Shown here in pieces: positions 7,272-11,392 of a DNA stretch of 11,392 nucleotides. This DNA comes from Nitrospirota bacterium (lineage in GTDB: Bacteria > Nitrospirota > Thermodesulfovibrionia > Thermodesulfovibrionales > SM23-35). The stretch spans positions 1 through 11,392 of the forward strand of contig JAOUJR010000028.1 in assembly GCA_029883145.1 (NCBI GenBank), written 5' to 3'. The translations under genes were made by a program, and so were the position numbers. The notes below the pieces were generated by a model that saw only the letters and a program-made list of their open reading frames with translations, did no database searches and was not told the DNA's origin. Every line of letters starts with the position of its first letter. Within the stretch, counting starts at the first letter, position 1.

Positions 7272-8442
7272 GTAATGCCTCAGATACCCCTGTGAAAAGA
7301 GGTAATGCAATTGCTGTTGCAAATGGAAGTACCTGTGTATCGGTCAGACTTCCTATAATAAAGACCCCTGTAAAAGCAAATACTGCAAATCCGGGGGCTG
7401 AATCACGGCATTTCCATCCTCTTTTTAACATTATAAATAGAAGTGAGCAAAAAGCAACAAGACCCACTATACCAAAACTTACCATCATATAGAGAAAGCT
7501 ATTATGCGGATGGTCGAAGAAAGGAAGTGCTGGATCTTTTTTATGAAGCTCCCATGATTTTTTAAAACCTGCTGTACCGATTCCAAGAATAGGATTCTTC
7601 TTCATCTCCGATACTGCGATCTCCCACATATGAAATCTTAACCCTATAGATGTATTCACATTCCCCTGCGTATAAAGCACTACGTCTTCTTTAGCCTTTA
7701 AAAATCGTGATTGCACCACTGGAAAGGAAAACAAAAGAGCCACTGCGAGGATGCTCACGATGAGTATTTTCACTATATGCCGCTGCCCTAATATGTTATA
7801 CACGATGAAGGGTGATAAGACTATCAATGCTACGTATCCACTTCTCCCTCCTGTAAAACTTATAGTTGCAAAGTACTGAAGCATGGCAGAAATATAGAGC
7901 AAGTGTTCTCTTTTCGACCGGGCCTTTAAAAAGTAAAATGATGCGATAAGTATTCCCGTAGTGAGCAGCAATGAATAGGGGATGTGCGCTGAACTTCCTC
8001 CAAGCAGTCCGGTTGCAAGCCCCTTTTTAAGAGGTACTAATCCTGCAAATTGTAGTATTGAAATCGCGCTATTGAGAGAAAGCCCTAAAAGAAACATCTT
8101 GATTATCAATTCAGGCTGTTTCTGGGTAGTGAGAACAGGTGTAATTGCGAGAGCATATAACCAGTAATGAGTCTTTACAGCTACAGGGAATCCGTCAGTA
8201 GGCAGTGGCGTATAAATAAGGCCAACCCATGGCAAAACAATAAGGATTATCACTGGGAGTATAATTTTGGAATTTTGCCATGTGGTGATATCCCTTAAAA
8301 ACTTTCCAGAAAAAATCCAGACACCGAGCACAAAAACTCCACATATTACCACTGGAGATGTAGCTATCGGAAGAAAGAAGAACATACCCAGATACCCTGT
8401 CCAGAGAAGGTTGTCTGAGTTAATTTTGCTTAAAGATTCCAT
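7261..8442 (-). CDS. O-antigen ligase/polymerase family membrane protein (WaaL/Wzy type)
   Basis: A polytopic inner-membrane protein of 393 residues with roughly ten or more hydrophobic segments, for example about 12-46, 58-78, 92-104, 113-135, 155-172, 184-195, 202-218, 222-243, 319-339 and 351-383. A long periplasmic loop between about 244 and 318 holds the family motifs SIGLRFHMWE (265-274), GIGTAGF (287-293) and HPHNSFLYM (311-319), and FTGGRSGY lies at 196-203. These mark the Wzy_C (PF04932) superfamily. WaaL ligases transfer undecaprenyl-linked chains to lipid A-core in the periplasm, whereas Wzy enzymes polymerise O-units. Sequence alone does not separate the two; the core-type neighbours favour ligase. 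I use the ATG at 8442, since the longer frame would need a TTG at 8469 without a ribosome site. It overlaps the upstream GT2 by 23 nt. Confidence 0.87.
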   Translation of the reverse strand: MESLSKINSDNLLWTGYLGMFFFLPIATSPVVICGVFVLGVWIFSGKFLRDITTWQNSKIILPVIILIVLPWVGLIYTPLPTDGFPVAVKTHYWLYALAITPVLTTQKQPELIIKMFLLGLSLNSAISILQFAGLVPLKKGLATGLLGGSSAHIPYSLLLTTGILIASFYFLKARSKREHLLYISAMLQYFATISFTGGRSGYVALIVLSPFIVYNILGQRHIVKILIVSILAVALLFSFPVVQSRFLKAKEDVVLYTQGNVNTSIGLRFHMWEIAVSEMKKNPILGIGTAGFKKSWELHKKDPALPFFDHPHNSFLYMMVSFGIVGLVAFCSLLFIMLKRGWKCRDSAPGFAVFAFTGVFIIGSLTDTQVLPFATAIALPLFTGVSEALHVA

Positions 8443-9208
8443 TCTTGCAAAAATAATCTTTTGATGCAATAGCAGCTAAAAGAAGTTGTTTGTTCATAAC
8501 GTTTTTCTTTTTGTTCGTTGGGTGCCAGAGGTGAAAACATATTGCCATAGATGAATGCACCTTCTTTATGAGTCCAAATTTAAAAAATCTGCATGCGAGT
8601 TCAGAATCTTCATCACCCCATCCCATGAAATCCTCATTAAAGCCATTCACAGCTAAAATATCTTTTTTAAAAAAACTCATATTGCATGACTTTATCCCCT
8701 TAAGTTTTTTATTCTTAATGAAAAGTGAACGGGGAAGATGAATTAAATGATGAGCATTAGAAATCTTGCTTGTCAGGGCCATTTTCATCAATGCGGGTAT
8801 TGAATTGGCATACTCATAATTAAAATATGATACAATATCTCTGTTGACATGCACTCTCTTGCCTTGTATAAAACATGCCTCTTCTTGTAGTGTCAAATGG
8901 TCTGATATAAAATGCTGGTTCACCACACAATCACCGTCTAAGAGAATAATGTAGTCCCCAGATGTTTGTTTTATCGCCTCATTACGGATCTTAGCAGCCC
9001 TGAATCCTTTGTCTTCCTGCCATACATGGAGCACAGGAAACGATGCACCTTTAGAGAAACTTTTTACTCCCTGAGCAGTATTCTCATCGGAACCATCGTC
9101 TGCGATGATGACTTCGTCTGGGAGCATGGTCTGGTTTAAAATGCTTTCGGTCACTTTACTCAGGGCTGAGGGATTGTTGTAGGTGGTTATAATGAGAGAT
9201 ACTTTCAA
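8420..9208 (-). CDS. GT2 family glycosyltransferase with galactosyltransferase-type C-terminal motif
   Basis: A 262-residue transferase, expected in the cytoplasm or at the membrane face, that adds a hexose or HexNAc. The N-terminal GT2 domain shows SLIITTYNNP (4-13), IIADDGSDE (34-42) and the metal-binding LLDGDC (89-94). The C-terminal part has GIKSCNMSFFKKD (171-183), GWGDEDSELACR (196-207) and HLWHP (226-230), the pattern of the Glyco_transf_7C domain of galactosyl- and N-acetylgalactosaminyl-type transferases. The start is TTG at 9208, supported by GGAGGG 5 nt upstream and by agreement with the normal GT2 N-terminus; the TTGA overlaps the DUF3108 stop by 4 nt. No in-frame ATG lies close by. 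It is the first glycosyltransferase of the operon. Confidence 0.88.
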   Translation of the reverse strand: MKVSLIITTYNNPSALSKVTESILNQTMLPDEVIIADDGSDENTAQGVKSFSKGASFPVLHVWQEDKGFRAAKIRNEAIKQTSGDYIILLDGDCVVNQHFISDHLTLQEEACFIQGKRVHVNRDIVSYFNYEYANSIPALMKMALTSKISNAHHLIHLPRSLFIKNKKLKGIKSCNMSFFKKDILAVNGFNEDFMGWGDEDSELACRFFKFGLIKKVHSSMAICFHLWHPTNKKKNVMNKQLLLAAIASKDYFCKNGIFKQN

Positions 9209-9966
9209 TAATTCCCTCCGACAAGTGTTGCGGTAATAGAACCAACAGCAACCTTTGTCTGCATCTTCACAGGGATATATTTCTTATCATCGGTAAGCCA
9301 GATAAGAATCTCACCCTTTCTGTAAAAAATGCCTTCTGATTTCATAAGTGGCTTTACAAGAATTGTATCAAATGTTCCTGTAGGAAGCTCGAGCTTCTCT
9401 TTTTTCAATACCTGTATCTCAACGCTCCATATTTGCTTGTTATCAAATATATCTATAAATACAGGCCTTCCAACTTTTAAATCGAGGGTTCTCAGGTAGT
9501 AAAAACTCGATAGAGGGTCAAGGATATTTGCAGGGACGGTAAACTCCTTCTTTTCCTTATCAAGATGATTTATATAGGTTACTTTGCCAACAGACTGATC
9601 AAAGATAACTTCTTTATCCCTCCTGTGTCTGCCTTCTCTTATTTTGAGCCTATAATTTGTAGGTTGCCCTATAAATGACAGGGACGGGTTTTTAATAAGG
9701 GTGCTTTCTACTCTATCGTCTACTTTATAAAAAACAGAGACCCATTTTGCTGACTGGGCAGTCGAAATAATTTTTATATTGTCCCCATCGTTTTGTATCT
9801 CAAGAGATGCGGTACCAGCCTTAATGCCTGTCCAGGTAAGGTTGTAGACAAGTTTCTCAGGGATAGCGAAAGAGGCCGCATAAGAAATCGACACAAAAAA
9901 TGCACATTGCATAAAGCATAATACGACCAATGTGATATAGTGACACCTTCTGCTTATCCTTCTCAT
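9205..9966 (-). CDS. DUF3108 domain-containing exported protein
   Basis: A 253-residue protein of the DUF3108 family, whose function is not established. The N-terminus is a clear signal peptide: basic residues RRISRR, a hydrophobic stretch about 11-27, and a likely signal peptidase I site after SISYA (residue 30 or 31). There is no lipobox, so it is probably soluble periplasmic or outer-membrane associated. The mature part begins with IPEKLVYNLTWTGIKAG (about 35-51), the typical family opening, and is strand-rich with no membrane segment, ending with LVGGNY. DUF3108 genes often lie beside envelope or LPS genes, and here it heads an LPS operon. The ATG at 9966 has only AAAGG very close by (1 nt spacing), so initiation may be weak or nearly leaderless. 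Its start lies 21 bp from the hisA start on the other strand. Confidence 0.85.
   Translation of the reverse strand: MRRISRRCHYITLVVLCFMQCAFFVSISYAASFAIPEKLVYNLTWTGIKAGTASLEIQNDGDNIKIISTAQSAKWVSVFYKVDDRVESTLIKNPSLSFIGQPTNYRLKIREGRHRRDKEVIFDQSVGKVTYINHLDKEKKEFTVPANILDPLSSFYYLRTLDLKVGRPVFIDIFDNKQIWSVEIQVLKKEKLELPTGTFDTILVKPLMKSEGIFYRKGEILIWLTDDKKYIPVKMQTKVAVGSITATLVGGNY
9214..9219 (-). promoter_or_regulatory. Ribosome binding site supporting a TTG start
   Basis: GGAGGG on the minus strand, inside the last codons of the DUF3108 gene, ends 5 nt before the TTG at 9208. Together with the TTGA start/stop overlap it supports translation from this rare start codon. Confidence 0.6.
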
Positions 9967-10006
9967 ACCTTTATGTTATATTAAAGCATGCTTGTCATTC
10001 CTGCAA
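9967..10006. promoter_or_regulatory. Compact divergent promoter region between the DUF3108 gene and hisA
   Basis: Only 21 bp (9967-9987) separate the two start codons. On the minus strand TTGCAG (10001-10006, 3 of 6 -35 matches) is spaced 17 nt from TAATAT (9978-9983, 4 of 6 -10 matches), pointing toward DUF3108. On the plus strand TATATT (9977-9982) could be the -10 of hisA, 5 nt before its ATG, with no good -35. The two -10 elements would occupy the same bases, so the promoters would exclude each other. Both mRNAs would have almost no leader. This is pattern matching only. Confidence 0.35.
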
Positions 10007-10707
10007 TAGATTTAAAGGATGGGCAGTGTGTAAGACTTTTCCAGGGCAAAAGAGATGCAGTGACCACTTATTCAAATGACCCTGAAGCAACTGCGAAAAG
10101 ATGGGAAGCAAGCGGGGCTCAAATGCTTCACGTTGTTGACCTCGATGGTGCATTTACCGGCAGTCAGAAGAATTTTGATGCAATAATAAAAATCCGACAG
10201 TCGGTAAAGATTGACCTCCAGGTAGGAGGCGGAATAAGGAATATCAATACAATCACGACGCTCTTCTCAGCAGGTATTAACCGGGTCATCATCGGGACTG
10301 CAGCAATTGAGGATCCCGAGTTTGTCACCTATTCCTGCAGTAGATATCCAGGGCGGGTCTTCATTGGCATTGATGCTGAAAAAGGTTTGGTCGCGGTGAG
10401 GGGCTGGGAAGCAGTAACGTCTATTAATGCAACAGAATTGGCAAAACATTTAGAAGGTAGAGGTGCAGCAGGAATTATCTATACAGATATTGCCAGAGAT
10501 GGCACACTTTCTGGACCAAATATTGAAGAGACAAAAAAAATGGTTGAAGCCGTAAATATCCCTGTTATTGCAGCAGGCGGCGTCTCGTCCATCGATGACA
10601 TAAAAAAGCTTATGAATATAAAAAATCTCTGGGGAGTAATCACGGGAAAGGCTATTTACTCAGGGACGCTGGATTTGAAAGAAGCCATAAAAGTTACACA
10701 ATCTTAG
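9988..10707 (+). CDS. hisA: 1-(5-phosphoribosyl)-5-[(5-phosphoribosylamino)methylideneamino]imidazole-4-carboxamide isomerase
   Basis: Catalyses the Amadori rearrangement of ProFAR to PRFAR, the fourth step of histidine biosynthesis, in the cytoplasm. The 239 residues form a typical (beta-alpha)8 barrel of normal HisA length. [10 protein letters not shown] at 3-12 carries the catalytic Asp8. VVDLDGA is at 49-55, QVGGGIR (78-84) and AAGGVSS (195-201) are phosphate-binding loops, GIDAEKG at 127-133 holds the second catalytic Asp129, and [14 protein letters not shown] at 165-178 is the conserved sixth-strand region. The start at 9988 gives the canonical N-terminus; no strong ribosome site precedes it, consistent with a leaderless or short-leader mRNA. 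It is divergent from the LPS operon and lies 73 bp upstream of hisF, whose product uses its product. The TAG stop falls in the base of the repeat hairpin that follows. Confidence 0.97.
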   Translation: MLVIPAIDLKDGQCVRLFQGKRDAVTTYSNDPEATAKRWEASGAQMLHVVDLDGAFTGSQKNFDAIIKIRQSVKIDLQVGGGIRNINTITTLFSAGINRVIIGTAAIEDPEFVTYSCSRYPGRVFIGIDAEKGLVAVRGWEAVTSINATELAKHLEGRGAAGIIYTDIARDGTLSGPNIEETKKMVEAVNIPVIAAGGVSSIDDIKKLMNIKNLWGVITGKAIYSGTLDLKEAIKVTQS

Positions 10708-10766
10708 GTTGAGGCTGAGGCTGAAAAAAGACCAGACTCTTAACCTTGACCTTAGCCTTAACCTTA
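10706..10766 (+). repeat. Period-6 repeat forming a long imperfect hairpin between hisA and hisF
   Basis: The left part (10707-10724) is three copies of GGYTGA; the right part (10739-10766) is four copies of CTTRRC plus a partial fifth. The arms are complementary: AGGTTGAGGCTGAGG (10706-10720) can pair with CCTTAGCCTTAACCT (10750-10764) over 15 positions, 13 Watson-Crick and 2 G-U. The loop is about 29 nt with an A-run. There is no U-tract after it, so it is not a standard intrinsic terminator. It begins at the hisA stop codon and ends just before the hisF ribosome site. Confidence 0.75.
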
Positions 10767-10771
10767 TAGTT

Positions 10772-10776
10772 GGAGG
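10772..10776 (+). promoter_or_regulatory. Ribosome binding site of hisF
   Basis: GGAGG ends 4 nt before the GTG at 10781. That start also places the catalytic aspartates at the expected residue numbers 11 and 130. Confidence 0.7.
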
Positions 10777-10780
10777 ATAG

Positions 10781-11392
10781 GTGCTCACAAAGAGAATAAT
10801 CCCATGCCTTGACGTAAAAGATGGGCGGGTAGTGAAAGGCGTCAGCTTTGTCAATCTGAAAGACGCAGGTGACCCTGTCGAAAATGCAAAGTTCTATGAC
10901 GATCAGGGAGCTGATGAACTTATTTTTCTTGATATTACTGCGTCCCATGAGAAGAGAAATATTATCATTGACGTAGTCATGAGAACTGCTGAAGAAGTTT
11001 TCATGCCTCTTACTGTTGGCGGAGGGATTAAAACCATTAAAGATATACGCGAGCTTCTCAAAGCAGGATGTGATAAGGTATCTATAAATACAGCTGCGGT
11101 TAAAAATCCTGATTTTATAAGAGAGGCATCTGAAAGGTTTGGAAGTCAATGTATTGTGGTTGCAATTGATGCAAAGCGAGTAGTCGGGGGGTTGCCTTAT
11201 GCTACTGGTGAAAAGTGGTTTGATGACCCTGCACTAAAAGATGTATGTCTTAAACTTCCTGAGAAAATTCACCCCGTCCCCCCCTTAATAAAGGAAGGCG
11301 AGGGTGGATTATGGGCTATCTCGACTCATGGTGGGAGAAAGATAAAGCTCATAGATGCTGTGAAATGGGCTCAAAAGATTGAAGAACTCGGA
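10781..11392 (+). CDS. hisF: Imidazole glycerol phosphate synthase cyclase subunit, 5' part, with an in-frame insertion
   Basis: HisF takes ammonia from the HisH glutaminase and converts PRFAR to imidazole glycerol phosphate and AICAR. The GTG at 10781 follows a GGAGG site. [16 protein letters not shown] (5-20) carries catalytic Asp11, [10 protein letters not shown] (about 43-52) is strand 2, LTVGGGI (77-83) the phosphate loop, KVSINTAAV (about 98-106) strand 4, and VVAIDAKR (126-133) holds catalytic Asp130. The conserved THGGRK appears only at 182-187. By recalled alignment to Thermotoga HisF the equivalent point is about residue 142-147, so roughly 40 extra residues lie between 134 and 180. 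The frame stays open across this segment, which includes [11 protein letters not shown] encoded by an imperfect palindrome. The window ends at residue 204 (KIEELG), before strand 6. All key residues seen so far are intact, so the enzyme is probably functional. Confidence 0.95.
   Translation, partial: MLTKRIIPCLDVKDGRVVKGVSFVNLKDAGDPVENAKFYDDQGADELIFLDITASHEKRNIIIDVVMRTAEEVFMPLTVGGGIKTIKDIRELLKAGCDKVSINTAAVKNPDFIREASERFGSQCIVVAIDAKRVVGGLPYATGEKWFDDPALKDVCLKLPEKIHPVPPLIKEGEGGLWAISTHGGRKIKLIDAVKWAQKIEELG
11266..11310 (+). repeat. Imperfect palindromic element inside hisF
   Basis: A 45-nt imperfect palindrome centred on 11288: 15 of 22 arm positions are Watson-Crick complementary and one more is a wobble. 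The outer arms are AATTCACCC and GGGTGGATT; the centre is CTTAATAAAG flanked by a C-rich left side and G-rich right side. This resembles the C-rich/TTTATAAA/G-rich palindromes scattered in many bacterial genomes. It is read in frame as [15 protein letters not shown], and PPLIK.G.GG-like peptides are what such palindromes commonly encode. Family membership is recalled, not searched. Confidence 0.65.

Noticed and set aside
8443..8469. TTG start at 8469 for the ligase
   Set aside because: It needs a rare start codon with no Shine-Dalgarno sequence and would extend the overlap with the upstream GT2 to 50 nt.
10706..10766. Intrinsic terminator after hisA
   Set aside because: The stem is long but no U-tract follows, and hisF with its own ribosome site starts 15 bp later in the same direction.
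10694..11149. Minus-strand open frame of 151 codons opposite hisF, and a 64-codon one at 10660-10854
   Set aside because: They lie antisense to hisA/hisF. The repeated dipeptides they show (KV, QP, LR) come from the period-6 repeat, not from a protein.
10706..11310. CRISPR array
   Set aside because: The repeats are period-6 or a single palindrome. There are no 25-40 nt direct repeats separated by unique spacers, and no cas gene.

Overview
The window looks like chromosomal DNA from a Gram-negative, LPS-making bacterium of moderate to low GC. The short palindromic repeats near the right end and the general gene character are compatible with Nitrospirota or Desulfobacterota-type lineages. That placement is an impression, not a result: no marker gene in the window fixes the phylum.

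Layout. Positions 1-9966 are almost entirely coding on the minus strand. In transcription order (right to left) the genes are: an exported DUF3108 protein; a GT2 glycosyltransferase with a galactosyltransferase-type C-terminal motif; a polytopic O-antigen ligase/polymerase (WaaL/Wzy type); a WaaE-like GT2; UDP-GlcNAc 2-epimerase (wecB); a rhamnosyltransferase-like GT2; two SAM-dependent methyltransferases; a GT4 glycosyltransferase; a GT9 heptosyltransferase-like enzyme; and, after an 88-bp gap with its own candidate promoter, the 5' part of UDP-glucose 6-dehydrogenase (cut by the window edge). Neighbours overlap by 4 to 41 nt or are 14 to 45 nt apart, so this is probably one translationally coupled operon down to the GT9 gene.

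Positions 9988-11392 run on the plus strand and carry histidine biosynthesis genes: hisA (complete) and hisF (5' part, cut by the window edge). The hisA and DUF3108 start codons are only 21 bp apart, so the divergent promoters must overlap each other and the coding ends.

How the genes work together. The minus-strand set makes nucleotide-sugar precursors (UDP-ManNAc, UDP-glucuronate), adds sugars to an LPS core or O-chain, probably methylates the glycan, and joins chain to core at the inner membrane. No flippase (wzx), ABC exporter or initiating transferase is present, so the locus probably continues to the left or relies on genes elsewhere.

The most interesting observations are in the his genes. 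HisF carries an in-frame extra segment of about 40 codons just after catalytic Asp130, and its 3' half is an imperfect 45-nt palindrome resembling dispersed palindromic repeat elements. The hisA-hisF gap holds a separate period-6 repeat arranged as a long hairpin starting at the hisA stop codon. There is no RNA gene, CRISPR array, insertion sequence or obvious prophage, and no gene-free stretch longer than 300 bases.
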